64,000 nucleotides of DNA, taken from Streptomyces sp. HmicA12 (lineage in GTDB: Bacteria > Actinomycetota > Actinomycetes > Streptomycetales > Streptomycetaceae). Positions 52,069 through 60,337 of this stretch are shown here, piece by piece; position 1 is the first letter of the stretch; each line of letters starts with the position of its first letter. A model generated the notes under the pieces. That model saw only the letters and a program-made list of their open reading frames with translations, made no database searches and was not told the origin of the DNA. The translations under genes were made by a program, and so were the position numbers. The stretch covers positions 1 to 64,000 of the forward strand of contig NZ_KB891806.1 in NCBI RefSeq assembly GCF_000373565.1, written 5' to 3'.

Positions 52069-52656
52069 ATGTCGTACGGTGACCGCATGAGCAGCGGCAC
52101 CAGAAGCACACGGAGCGGGGAGCGGCGGGCGGAGATCCTGCGCGCCGCGCTGGAAGTGATCGCCGAGCGGGGGTACCGGGGCGCGAGCCTCGCGGCCGTC
52201 GCCGAGCGCGTGGGCCTCACCCAGCAGGGGCTGCTGCACCACTTCCCGACGAAGGAGGCGCTGCTCGTCGCCGTCCTGGAGGAGCGGGACCAGTGGGACG
52301 CGGTGCCGGACAGCCAGTGGCGGCTCGATCTGCTGGGCTCGCTGGTGGAGTACAACGCGATGCGGCCCGGCATCGTGCAGACCTTCTCGGCGCTGCTCGG
52401 GGAGTCGGTGACCGAGGGGCATCCGGCGCGGGAGTTCTTCACCGAGCGCTACATGGGCGTACGGGAGTCGATGTCTCAGGTGCTGCGCGCCGAGTACGGG
52501 GAGCGGCTGCCGGGCGGGCTCACGCCGGAGCGGGCCGCGCCCTTGCTGGTCGCGGTGATGGACGGGCTGCAGTACCAGTGGCTGCTCGACCCGGAGTCGG
52601 TGGACATGCCGGGGGCGTTCCGGGACTTCCTGGAACTGCTCGGCGGGGAAGGCTAG
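52069..52656 (+). CDS. TetR family regulator
   Basis: A 195-residue protein with a TetR helix-turn-helix (RRAEILRAALEVIAERGYRGASLAAVAERVGLTQQGLLHHFPTKEALL) and a C-terminal TetR_C-type ligand domain. Start uncertain: ATG at 52069 or ATG at 52087. It is divergent from the GH3 gene and so a plausible regulator of it, though TetR control of glycosidases is less usual than LacI. Confidence 0.88.
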   Translation: MSYGDRMSSGTRSTRSGERRAEILRAALEVIAERGYRGASLAAVAERVGLTQQGLLHHFPTKEALLVAVLEERDQWDAVPDSQWRLDLLGSLVEYNAMRPGIVQTFSALLGESVTEGHPAREFFTERYMGVRESMSQVLRAEYGERLPGGLTPERAAPLLVAVMDGLQYQWLLDPESVDMPGAFRDFLELLGGEG

Positions 52657-52986
52657 TTACTGCTCCCAGGCCACCGCGAGCGTCTTGCTCACCACGCAGA
52701 GAGCGGCGAAGGCGGCCGCCCAGAGGTACGCGCCGCACAGGGCCAGGGCCGCGACTCCCGCGCCGAACCAGACCAGTTCGAAGGCGACGCGGCTCGCTCC
52801 GCGGGCTTTGCGGGGTGCCTTCGGGGAGCCGAAGAGGGCCCAGGCGGCGATCATCACGGCGAGACCGGCGAAGCCGAGGAGCAGGGACAGCGGGGTCGGT
52901 ACGTCGCGGGTGAAGCCGTAGCCGGCCACGGCGCCGAGCGCGATCAGTTCGATGGCGAACAGGACCCCGAGGTTCAGCGCTTTCAC
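52657..52986 (-). CDS. DUF2568 (YrdB-type) membrane protein
   Basis: A 109-residue protein with four transmembrane helices (VKALNLGVLFAIELIALGAVAGYG ... VAALALCGAYLWAAAFAALCVV), matching DUF2568. The GTG start overlaps the stop of the EI24 gene (GTGA). GGAG is 7 nt upstream. The function is unknown. Confidence 0.8.
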   Translation of the reverse strand: MKALNLGVLFAIELIALGAVAGYGFTRDVPTPLSLLLGFAGLAVMIAAWALFGSPKAPRKARGASRVAFELVWFGAGVAALALCGAYLWAAAFAALCVVSKTLAVAWEQ

Positions 52987-53822
52987 CAAGAGGCTCCGTG
53001 CGGGGGCGCGCCCGCCTCATTGCGGTCGGGCGCCGAGGGCGCGCCGTCCGCCGCCGCCCGCGCTTCCGGCGCCGCTCCCCCCGAAGGCCCCTCCAGCTCC
53101 CGCACCATCAGCGTCGCCCCCGCCACGGCTCCCGGCATCAGGAACACCGCCACGAACGGGACCAGGAACGAAACCGCCAGCGGGGCGCCGAAGCCCCACG
53201 CCAGGCCCTTCCTCGACCTCAACAGGGCCAGACGGTCGCGGAGTTGGACGTCGCGCCGCTGGAGGGCCACCGCCGTCAGCTCCTCCGTGAGGAAGAAGCC
53301 GGTCACGAAGAAGCCGATGACCGGGACGACGGTCTGGCCGACGAACGGGATGAAGCCGAGGGCGAAGAGAAGGACGCCCCACACGCCCGCCCGGACCAGG
53401 ATGCGCAGGCTGTCGCGGGCCGAGATCCACAGTTCGCGCCAGAGCGGGAGGCCCGACTCGGGGACCTCGCCGTCGCCCTCCGTCCGGTCGACCTCCTCGG
53501 AGAGGGACTCGTAGAAGGGCTGGCCGATCAGGAGCGTGACCGCGGTGAAGGTCAGGACCGCGAGGAGCAGGGCCAGGGCGAAGAGGACCACGGTCAGCAG
53601 GCCGCGGAACAGGCCCTGCCAGGGGGACGTCCAGTCGTCGGCGAACGGCGTCGCCCACGAGATGAAGTCGCCGCCCCACACGGCCAGACAGACCAGCGCC
53701 GCGACGTACAGGACGAGGGTGATCAGGCCCGGCAACAGGCCCCACCCGTACTGCTTGCCGTGCTGGGCAACCCAGCGCTGCCCCTTCATCAAATAGCCGA
53801 AGCCCGCCCCGAGATCACGCAT
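52983..53822 (-). CDS. EI24/CysZ-like membrane protein
   Basis: A 279-residue polytopic membrane protein with the EI24 pattern: GFGYLMKGQRWVAQHGKQYGWGLLPGLI, then FTAVTLLIGQPFYESLSEEVDR, and LGFIPFVGQTVVPVIGFFVTGFFLTEEL. CysZ-family members carry sulfate; actinobacterial EI24 proteins are uncharacterised. The C-terminus is a polar Ala/Gly/Pro tail that has probably grown to overlap the next gene start. Confidence 0.85.
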   Translation of the reverse strand: MRDLGAGFGYLMKGQRWVAQHGKQYGWGLLPGLITLVLYVAALVCLAVWGGDFISWATPFADDWTSPWQGLFRGLLTVVLFALALLLAVLTFTAVTLLIGQPFYESLSEEVDRTEGDGEVPESGLPLWRELWISARDSLRILVRAGVWGVLLFALGFIPFVGQTVVPVIGFFVTGFFLTEELTAVALQRRDVQLRDRLALLRSRKGLAWGFGAPLAVSFLVPFVAVFLMPGAVAGATLMVRELEGPSGGAAPEARAAADGAPSAPDRNEAGAPPHGASW

Positions 53823-53862
53823 GGCGCAAACCTTACGGGACGGGCCGAGGCACGAATAAGGA

Positions 53863-54285
53863 TCAGACCGAGAGCGTGACCGTGATGTTGCCGCGGGTCG
53901 CCTTGGAGTACGGGCAGACCTGGTGGGCCTTCTCGATCAGGTCCTTGGCGGTGGCCTGGTCCACGTTCGGGATCGACGCCGAGATCTCGACGATGAGGCC
54001 GAAGCCCTCGTCGTTCTTGCCGATGCCGACCTTCGCGGTGACGGTCGAGCCGGCGACGTCGGCGCCCTCCTGGCGGGCGACGACGGCCAGCGCGCCCTGG
54101 AAGCAGGCGCTGTAACCGGCCGCGAAGAGCTGCTCCGGGTTGGTGCCCGCGCCCGAGCCGCCCTGCTCCTTGGGCGGGTTGACGACGACGTCGAGCTTGC
54201 CGTCGTCGGTGGCGACACGGCCGTCGCGGCCGTTCTCGGCGGTGGCTACGGCGGTGTAGACGACGTCGGACTGCGTGATGGCCAT
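53863..54285 (-). CDS. ohr: Organic hydroperoxide resistance protein (Ohr)
   Basis: A 140-residue OsmC/Ohr-fold thiol peroxidase. Catalytic Cys61 (GYSACFQGAL) and resolving Cys124 (VCPYSKATRGN), with the conserved Arg in GRDGRV and Glu51 (NPEQLFAAG). Reduces organic hydroperoxides using dihydrolipoamide-type thiols. No ohrR stands beside it; an imperfect inverted repeat near 54318-54338 in its leader could be a regulator site. Confidence 0.93.
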   Translation of the reverse strand: MAITQSDVVYTAVATAENGRDGRVATDDGKLDVVVNPPKEQGGSGAGTNPEQLFAAGYSACFQGALAVVARQEGADVAGSTVTAKVGIGKNDEGFGLIVEISASIPNVDQATAKDLIEKAHQVCPYSKATRGNITVTLSV

Positions 54286-54365
54286 GACCGGCTCCCTGGT
54301 TTCAGAATGCGGAAAACTTCATCCGTTAGATGGAAGCAGCGTATCGAATGCGCGGGGGAACGAAA

Positions 54366-54395
54366 GTGGCCCCCGTCACAGAGGACGAGGGCCAC
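54366..54395. terminator. Terminator of the MDR oxidoreductase gene
   Basis: GTGGCCC-c-CGTC and GACG-a-GGGCCAC fold with one C/A mismatch around ACAGAG, 20 bp after the stop on the minus strand. Confidence 0.8.
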
Positions 54396-54414
54396 CCGGC
54401 AAGAACGCGGGACG

Positions 54415-55440
54415 TCAGAGCTTGACGACCATCTTGCCCGTGTTGTCCCCGCGCAGGACCCCGAGGAACGCCTCCAGGTTGTTCTCGATGCCCTCGACGA
54501 CGGTCTCGCGGTACTTGAGCTCGCCGGAGCGGACCCAGCCACCGACCTCCTGCACGAACTGCGGCTGCAGGTCGTAGTGGTCGCCGACGAGGAAGCCCTC
54601 GATGCGGCCGCGGGTCTGGATCAGGCGGGAGAGGTTGCGCGGGCCGGGGGCCGGCTCGGTGTTGTTGTAGACGGAGATCGCGCCGCAGACGGCGATGCGG
54701 CCGTCGCGGTTCAGGCGGGCGATGGCGGCCTCCAGGTGGTCGCCGCCGACGTTGTCGAAGTAGACGTCGATGCCGTCGGGGGCCGCCTCCTTCAGGAGGG
54801 TGTGGACGTCGCCCGTCTTGTAGTTGAAGGCCGCGTCGAAGCCGTACTCCTCGATCAGGAGCTTCACCTTCTCGTCGGAGCCGGCCGAGCCGATCACCCG
54901 CGAGGCGCCCTTGAGCTTGGCGATCTGGCCGACCTGGCCGCCGACCGCACCGGCCGCGCCGGAGACGAAGACGCTGTCGCCCTCCTTGAAGGCGAGGGTG
55001 CGCAGCAGGCCCGCGTAGGCGGTGAGGCCGGTCATGCCGAGCACGCCGAGGTACGTGGACAGGGGTGCGGCGTCCGGGTCGACCTTGACGGCCTGCTTGG
55101 CGTCGAAGGTCGCGTACTCGCGCCAGCCGAAGAAGTGCAGGACGTGGTCGCCGGCCGCGACACCCTCGTCGTTCGAGGCGATGACGACGCCGACGGCGCC
55201 GGCCTGCATGGCCTTGCCCAGCTCGTACGGGGCGACGTACGACTTCGCCGCCGACATGCGGCCGCGCATGTACGGGTCGACCGAGACGTACAGGTTCTTG
55301 ACCAGGACCTGGCCGGGGCCCGGCTCGACCACCGGGGCCTCACGCAGCTCGAAGTCCTCGGGCTTCGGCCAGCCGACCGGGCGGCTGAGCAGGGCCCACT
55401 CGCGGCCGGTGGCGGGGATCTGGGGGGTGTCGGCGGTCAT
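54415..55440 (-). CDS. NADP-dependent medium-chain oxidoreductase (leukotriene-B4-dehydrogenase/CurA-like)
   Basis: A 341-residue zinc-free MDR enzyme: LYVSVDPYMRGRMS is the signature of the PTGR/LTD group (CurA, YncB), followed by the nucleotide-binding SGAAGAVGGQVGQIAKLKGASRVIGSAGS and VDVYFDNVGGDH. Such enzymes reduce alpha,beta-unsaturated carbonyls with NADPH, detoxifying electrophiles. It is divergent from a MarR regulator with two palindromes between, so probably induced by the toxic substrate. Confidence 0.93.
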   Translation of the reverse strand: MTADTPQIPATGREWALLSRPVGWPKPEDFELREAPVVEPGPGQVLVKNLYVSVDPYMRGRMSAAKSYVAPYELGKAMQAGAVGVVIASNDEGVAAGDHVLHFFGWREYATFDAKQAVKVDPDAAPLSTYLGVLGMTGLTAYAGLLRTLAFKEGDSVFVSGAAGAVGGQVGQIAKLKGASRVIGSAGSDEKVKLLIEEYGFDAAFNYKTGDVHTLLKEAAPDGIDVYFDNVGGDHLEAAIARLNRDGRIAVCGAISVYNNTEPAPGPRNLSRLIQTRGRIEGFLVGDHYDLQPQFVQEVGGWVRSGELKYRETVVEGIENNLEAFLGVLRGDNTGKMVVKL

Positions 55441-55468
55441 GCGGTGATCCTTCGCACGTCGGGAAGTA

Positions 55469-55483
55469 TTTCAGTACCTGAAA
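55469..55483. promoter_or_regulatory. MarR operator 1
   Basis: TTTCAG-TAC-CTGAAA is perfectly palindromic, downstream of the oxidoreductase -10 box. Confidence 0.65.
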
Positions 55484-55485
55484 CA

Positions 55486-55515
55486 ACCATGCGTCTGAAT
55501 ATTTCAGGATGTCAA
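55486..55515 (-). promoter_or_regulatory. Promoter of the MDR oxidoreductase
   Basis: On the minus strand TTGACA (55515-55510), 18-nt spacer, CATGGT (55491-55486). Operator 2 fills the spacer; operator 1 follows the -10 box. Confidence 0.6.
55495..55507. promoter_or_regulatory. MarR operator 2
   Basis: CTGAA-TAT-TTCAG is a perfect palindrome with the same CTGAA half-site as operator 1, centred 25 bp away. Confidence 0.65.
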
Positions 55516-55537
55516 GTAAATGGGTACGCTGGTTCCC

Positions 55538-55987
55538 ATGAATGCTCCGCGTACCCGCCGTATGGACCCCCTCACGCTCGAAGTCGTCGAGCTGATCGGG
55601 TCCGTCGTCGCGCGTTACCACCAGGAGTACGAGGAGGCCGCCGCGCGGCACGGGCTGACCGGGGCGCAGGCGCGGGTGCTCGGCCTGCTGACGCTGGAGC
55701 CGCTGCCGATGCGGCAGATCGCCCAGCGCCTGAAGTGCGAGCCGTCGAACATCACGGGGATCGTGGACCGCCTGGAGGGGCGCGGGCTCGTGGAGCGGCA
55801 GCCGTCGCCCGGGGACCGGCGGGTGAAGGTCGCCGCGCCCACCGAGGAGGGGAAGCGGGTGGCTCGCGGCCTGCGGGAGTCCCTCGACTTCGCGCGGGAG
55901 CCGCTGGCCGGGCTGTCCCGTGAGGAACGTACGGCGTTCCGGGACATGCTGCGCAGGATGCTCGGGATCGAGCCCACCGACGACTAG
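55538..55987 (+). CDS. MarR family regulator
   Basis: A 149-residue winged-helix protein: RQIAQRLKCEPSNITGIVDRLEGRGLVERQPSPGDRRVKVAAPTEEG is the MarR DNA-binding region. The start ATG lacks a Shine-Dalgarno site and lies 7 nt after TACGCT (55525-55530), so the mRNA may be leaderless. The paired CTGAA palindromes predict repression of both itself and the divergent oxidoreductase. Confidence 0.92.
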   Translation: MNAPRTRRMDPLTLEVVELIGSVVARYHQEYEEAAARHGLTGAQARVLGLLTLEPLPMRQIAQRLKCEPSNITGIVDRLEGRGLVERQPSPGDRRVKVAAPTEEGKRVARGLRESLDFAREPLAGLSREERTAFRDMLRRMLGIEPTDD

Positions 55988-56019
55988 TCGGTCACGCGCA
56001 GGCGGTCACGTGCGGACGG

Positions 56020-56700
56020 TCACGTGCACCACCACAGGAACCGGTCGCACGTCTCCGACGGGCTCGGCTCCGCGGTCGGGGACGCCGTCGTCGGGCGCGG
56101 GGTCGTTGCGGGGCGGGACGTGGACGGAGTGTCCTGCGGCGAACTGGCCGCGGCCGTGGTGGAGTTGACCTGAGTGGCTTCGGCCGGGGCGGAGGACGCC
56201 ACACCCTCCTGGGCCGACGCGGACGCGGACGCCGACGCGGACGGCACGGCGGAGGCGCGGGCCGAGGAGCGCGAGGCGGGCTCGGACTGCTGCGCGGACG
56301 CGGGGTCCGACGCGGCGGGCGACGCCTCGCCGGTACGGACGTCGGACGCGTCCTCGGACAGGTCGGGGGCCGCCTGCGCACCGGCTCCGCCGTCGCCGGG
56401 TCCCTCCGTGCCGAGCTCCGCGAGGCCCAGGCCGCCGGCCGCGAGCGCCAGGCCCGCCGTGGCGAGCAGGATGCGGCGTCTGCGACGGCGGTGCGGTCTG
56501 CGGGCACGGCGGCGGCCGCGGTCGCGACCGCGTGGGCCGCGGGCCGGTTCCCCCTCGTACGCCGTGTCGTCCTCCTCCGCCGCCGTCTCGTGCGCGGCGA
56601 CGGTCTCGGCGTAGGCGCGCACGGCATCGGCGGGCGTGCCGCAGCCGGGGCAGGCCAGGGCGCCGTTGAGGTGTCTGCGACACGGGTGGCAGTAGTCCAT
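56020..56700 (-). CDS. SCO2400-family zinc-ribbon membrane protein
   Basis: A 226-residue protein: residues 1-25 contain two CxxC pairs (MDYCHPCRRHL, CPGCG) of a zinc ribbon; a basic Arg-rich stretch (GRRRARRPHRRRRRR) precedes one transmembrane helix (ILLATAGLALAAGGLGLAELG); the rest is an Ala/Ser/Pro-rich extracellular domain ending DRFLWWCT. This layout (cytoplasmic zinc ribbon, one helix, disordered outside) is Streptomyces-specific and of unknown function. Confidence 0.75.
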   Translation of the reverse strand: MDYCHPCRRHLNGALACPGCGTPADAVRAYAETVAAHETAAEEDDTAYEGEPARGPRGRDRGRRRARRPHRRRRRRILLATAGLALAAGGLGLAELGTEGPGDGGAGAQAAPDLSEDASDVRTGEASPAASDPASAQQSEPASRSSARASAVPSASASASASAQEGVASSAPAEATQVNSTTAAASSPQDTPSTSRPATTPRPTTASPTAEPSPSETCDRFLWWCT

Positions 56701-56815
56701 GACGTAGGGAGGCTAGAGGCGGAAGAGTGACGGAAGTTGCTGGTGGTGTGAAGCTTCTGCACGGAACAGGGGGTTCCCGTTCACCGCTCGAAGACGTCCA
56801 GTCCGTGCACACCCA

Positions 56816-56845
56816 TTGACACCCCCGCGGCCGCGTCCTTACTGT
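56816..56845 (+). promoter_or_regulatory. Promoter of the dehydratase operon
   Basis: TTGACA (56816-56821), 18-nt spacer, TACTGT (56840-56845); the predicted start point falls just before the ATTTCGAACG motif. Confidence 0.7.
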
Positions 56846-56853
56846 CACGCCAG

Positions 56854-56883
56854 CATTTCGAACGAGTGACGAAATATCGAACG
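56854..56883. promoter_or_regulatory. Operator candidate A of the sugar-acid locus
   Basis: CATTTCGAACGAG (56854-56866), followed by ATATCGAACG (56874-56883): ATTTCGAACG and ATATCGAACG repeat with a 19-bp period; ATTTCG and CGAAAT also pair as an inverted repeat. Confidence 0.55.
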
Positions 56884-56901
56884 GCACAGGGGGCAACTGC
56901 C

Positions 56902-58074
56902 TTGCGCATCACGGGAATCAGCACACACGTCGTCGGTACTCCGTGGCGGAATCTGACCTACGTCCAGGTGCACACCGACGAGGGAATCACGGGCGTCGGC
57001 GAGACCCGGATGCTGGGCCACACCGACGCGCTCATCGGGTACCTGAACGAGGCGAAGGCCAACCACATTCTCGGCTCGGATCCGTTCGCCGTCGAGGACC
57101 TGGTCAAGCGGATGAAGTACGGCGACTACGGGCGGGCCGGCGAGATCGTCATGTCCGGCATCGCCGTCATCGAGATGGCCTGTTGGGACATCAAGGGCAA
57201 GGCGCTCGGCGTGCCGGTCTGGCAGCTGCTCGGCGGCAAGGTGACCGACAGGGTCAAGGCGTACGCGAACGGCTGGTACACGACCGAGCGGACGCCGGAG
57301 GCGTACCACAAGGCCGCGCGCGGGGTGATGGAGCGCGGGTACAAGGCGCTCAAGATCGACCCGTTCGGCACCGGGCACTTCGAGCTGGACCACGAGCAGT
57401 CGCTGTACGCCGTCTCGCTGATCGAGGCCGTGCGCGACGCCATCGGCCCGGACGCGGAGCTGATGCTGGAGATGCACGGGCGGTTCTCCCCCGCCACGGC
57501 GATCCGGCTCGCCCGCGACCTGGCTCCGTTCAAGCCCGCGTGGCTGGAGGAGCCGGTGCCGCCGGAGAACCTGAAGGCGCTGGAGAAGGTCGCCGCGAAG
57601 GTGGACATGCCGGTCGCGACCGGTGAGCGGATCCACGACCGGATCGAGTTCCGCGAGCTGTTCGAGAGCCAGGCCGTGGACATCATCCAGCCGGACGTCG
57701 GCCACATCGGCGGCATCTGGGAGACGCGGAAGCTGGCGGCCACCGCGGAGACGCACTACATGCTCGTGGCCCCGCACAACGTCGGCGGCCCCGTGCTGAC
57801 CGCGGCCTCGCTCCAAGTGGGCTTCACCTCGCCCAACTTCAAGATCCTGGAGCACTTCAACGACTTCGCCGACGCCGACATCAAGAAGGTCGTCAAGGGC
57901 GCTCCGCAGGTCGTGGACGGGTACTTCGAGCTGTCGCACGAGCCCGGCCTCGGCGTCGAGCTCGACGTGGACGCCGCCGCCGAGTTCCCGCAGCAGCAGG
58001 CCCGGTTCGACCTGTGGGCCGAGGGCTGGGAGAAGCGTGACCCGAAGGACGGCGCGAAGGGCGGCTCGAAGTGA
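56902..58074 (+). CDS. Enolase-superfamily (mandelate-racemase type) sugar-acid dehydratase
   Basis: A 390-residue enzyme. N-terminal capping domain (MRITGISTHVVGTPWRNLTYVQVHTDEG), then a TIM barrel with KALKIDPFG (catalytic Lys), metal ligands in LMLEMHGRFS, WLEEPVPPEN and ATGERI, and the DVGHIGG, APHNVGGPV motifs (Asp-His dyad-like). Closest in style to galactonate/gluconate-type dehydratases; the exact acid is unknown. The TTG start fits the family N-terminus; GTG at 56866 would add 12 residues. Overlaps the next gene by 4 bp. Confidence 0.88.
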   Translation: MRITGISTHVVGTPWRNLTYVQVHTDEGITGVGETRMLGHTDALIGYLNEAKANHILGSDPFAVEDLVKRMKYGDYGRAGEIVMSGIAVIEMACWDIKGKALGVPVWQLLGGKVTDRVKAYANGWYTTERTPEAYHKAARGVMERGYKALKIDPFGTGHFELDHEQSLYAVSLIEAVRDAIGPDAELMLEMHGRFSPATAIRLARDLAPFKPAWLEEPVPPENLKALEKVAAKVDMPVATGERIHDRIEFRELFESQAVDIIQPDVGHIGGIWETRKLAATAETHYMLVAPHNVGGPVLTAASLQVGFTSPNFKILEHFNDFADADIKKVVKGAPQVVDGYFELSHEPGLGVELDVDAAAEFPQQQARFDLWAEGWEKRDPKDGAKGGSK

Positions 58075-59075
58075 GCAGCGCCGTCGTCGTCGAGGCACCG
58101 GGCACCCACCGGGTGGTCCCGCACGAGCCCGGCGAGCCCGGGCCCGGGGAGGCGCGGGTGCGGGTGCACGCCGTGGGGATCTGCGGCTCCGACCGCGAGC
58201 TGTACCAGGGCAACAGGCCCGAGGGGTACGTGCGTTACCCGCTCACCCCCGGCCACGAGTGGTCCGGCGTCGTGGACGCGGTCGGCGCCGGGGTGCCCGC
58301 GGCGCTGGTCGGCCGGAAGGTCGTCGGCGAGGGGTTCCGCAACTGTCAGGTGTGCGACCGGTGCCACGCCGGTGAGACGACGCTGTGCACCGCCGGGTAC
58401 GAGGAGACGGGCTTCACGCAGCCGGGGGCCATGGCGGCCACGCTGGTGCTGCCGGCGCGGCTGCTCCACGTACTGCCCGACGATGCCGATCTGACGGCCG
58501 CGGCGCTGCTGGAGCCGGCCGCCTGCATCGCCGCCGCCGCGCTCAAGGCCAAGGCGCAGCCCGGGCAGCGGGTGGCCGTCGTCGGGACCGGGACGCTCGG
58601 GATGTTCGCCGTGCAGTTCCTCGCGGCGGGCTCCCCCGCGGAGCTGCTGGTGGTCGGGACCCGGGACGAACGGGCGGCGCTGTCACGACAGTTCGGGGCG
58701 AGTGACTTCCGGCTCCGGACCGAGGATCTGCCGGACGACTTCGACGTGGTGATCGAGACCGCCGGGTCGGCCTCCGCCGCCCGGACCGCGGCCTCGCTGC
58801 TGCGTCGGGGTGGGCGGCTGGTGCTCACCGGTCTTCCGGCGGCCGGGGCCGAGGGGCTCGACCCGACGGATCTGGTGGTGCGGCAGCTGGAGGTGCAGAC
58901 CGTGTTCGGCGCGGCGCCCGACGCGTGGGCGCACGCGGTGCGGGTGTTCGGGGCGGGGTTGCTCGATCCGATGCCGCTCGTGACGCACGAGGTGCCGCTC
59001 GAACGCTTCGCCGAGGCCATCGAGTGGGTGGGGGCCGGGGATCAGAAGGTGGGGAAGGTTCTGTTGCGGCCCTAG
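58071..59075 (+). CDS. Zinc-dependent alcohol/sugar dehydrogenase
   Basis: A 334-residue MDR dehydrogenase: catalytic zinc ligands in VGICGSDRE and TPGHEW, structural zinc in NCQVCDRCHAGETTLC, NAD-binding VVGTGTLGMFAVQ. Resembles L-threonine/sorbitol/galactitol-type dehydrogenases. It starts at a GTG overlapping the dehydratase stop (GTGA), indicating a shared pathway, for example oxidation of a sugar or sugar alcohol before or after dehydration. Confidence 0.9.
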   Translation: MSSAVVVEAPGTHRVVPHEPGEPGPGEARVRVHAVGICGSDRELYQGNRPEGYVRYPLTPGHEWSGVVDAVGAGVPAALVGRKVVGEGFRNCQVCDRCHAGETTLCTAGYEETGFTQPGAMAATLVLPARLLHVLPDDADLTAAALLEPAACIAAAALKAKAQPGQRVAVVGTGTLGMFAVQFLAAGSPAELLVVGTRDERAALSRQFGASDFRLRTEDLPDDFDVVIETAGSASAARTAASLLRRGGRLVLTGLPAAGAEGLDPTDLVVRQLEVQTVFGAAPDAWAHAVRVFGAGLLDPMPLVTHEVPLERFAEAIEWVGAGDQKVGKVLLRP

Positions 59076-59199
59076 GTCGTGTCCCTCTGCTCCCCGCAGG
59101 AGGGGAGCTGCGTGGCCGGCTTCCGGTCTCGTCGTGGCCGGCCGCGCCCACGCGGCGGAGCCGCATATCGGTACAGCCCGCGCCCCTGATGATCCGAAC

Positions 59200-59229
59200 C
59201 TCGTTCGAAATGTCGAACCCTGTTGAACG
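59200..59229. promoter_or_regulatory. Operator candidate B of the sugar-acid locus
   Basis: CTCGTTCGAAATG is the exact reverse complement of the 13-mer at site A; GTTCGA-AATG-TCGAAC (59203-59218) is a perfect palindrome and a third half-site TGTTGAACG follows. It ends 13 bp before the next gene. Confidence 0.6.
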
Positions 59230-59242
59230 TAAAGGAATGCGC

Positions 59243-60199
59243 GTGACCGACTCACCCCGCCTCCCCGGCGAACCCGCCCTCTCCGCCCTCGGGCTGAGCG
59301 CCCCCGCGCTCGACCCGGCGGACGCCTCGCCCCACACGTTTCCCGACGGCGGCACCTGGCGTGTCGAGATTCCTTCCGTCGAGGGGCCCGAGGCCGTCGG
59401 GACCGTCCTGAAGGAAGCCTCGCGGCTCGACGTGCCGATCCACCGGATCAGCCAGGGCAGCGGCGTCTGGATGCTGCGCGACGCCGAGATCCAGGAGATG
59501 GTCGAGGCGACCGCCGAGCGCGACATCGAGCTGTGCCTGTTCACCGGGCCGCGCGGCACCTGGGACACCGGCGCCTCCGTGCGCACCGACTCGCGCGGCG
59601 CCGGACTGCGCGCCCGGGGCCACGACGCCGTCGCCGGATGTGTCGAAGACGCCGTCCGGGCAACGGAGTTGGGCGTCAAGTGCCTGCTCGTCGCCGACGA
59701 GGGCGTGCTGTGGACGCTGCACCGGGCGCGGGTCCAGGGGATCATCCCCGCCGACACCACCCTCAAGGTCTCCGCGCTCGTCGGGCCCGTGAACCCGGCC
59801 TCGTACGCCGTGTACGAGCAGCTCGGCGCCGACTCGCTGAACGTGCCCTCGGACCTGACGCTGGCCCATCTCACGGAGATCCGGCGGGTGTCGGCGGCGC
59901 CGATGGACATGTATGTCGAGGCTCCGGACGACCTGGGCGGGTACGTCCGGATGTACGAGATCGCCGAACTGGTGCGCCGCGGCGCGCCGTTGTACCTGAA
60001 GTTCGGGCTCGCCAAGGCCCCCGCCATCTACCCGTACGGCGCCCACCTGCGGGACGTCACCCTCGACACCGCGCGCGAGCGGGTGCGCAGGGGCCGGCTC
60101 GCGCTCGACCTGCTGGAGCGGCACGGGGCGGACGGCGGAATGTCGCCGCTCGGCTCGCGGCTGCCCGGCGATCTCCGGCGCTTCGACACCAGTCAATAA
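59243..60199 (+). CDS. U32-peptidase-like TIM-barrel protein of the sugar locus
   Basis: A 318-residue protein with a U32-like barrel: EVMVEATAERDIELCLFTGPRG-type strands, HDAVAGCVEDAVRATELGVKCLLVADEGVLW, VSALVGPVNPASYAVYEQLGADSLNVPSDL, and LYLKFGLAKAPAIYPYG. I recognise the fold more than a function; U32-named proteins include RNA-modifying and aldolase-like members, and the location between dehydrogenase and transporter suggests an aldolase-like catabolic step rather than proteolysis. GTG start chosen because AAAGGA stands 6 nt upstream; the ATG at 59237 is too close. Confidence 0.65.
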   Translation: MTDSPRLPGEPALSALGLSAPALDPADASPHTFPDGGTWRVEIPSVEGPEAVGTVLKEASRLDVPIHRISQGSGVWMLRDAEIQEMVEATAERDIELCLFTGPRGTWDTGASVRTDSRGAGLRARGHDAVAGCVEDAVRATELGVKCLLVADEGVLWTLHRARVQGIIPADTTLKVSALVGPVNPASYAVYEQLGADSLNVPSDLTLAHLTEIRRVSAAPMDMYVEAPDDLGGYVRMYEIAELVRRGAPLYLKFGLAKAPAIYPYGAHLRDVTLDTARERVRRGRLALDLLERHGADGGMSPLGSRLPGDLRRFDTSQ

Positions 60200-60337
60200 C
60201 GTTCCGGAAACACAACTTCACAGGCCACAACAGAGCCGCGCACAATCCGACACACCTCTACTCGGTCAATCCCCGCCCCGCGCAAGCGACTTCGCACCGC
60301 AGACCGAGCTCGCACACACACATCAAGGATGATGACC

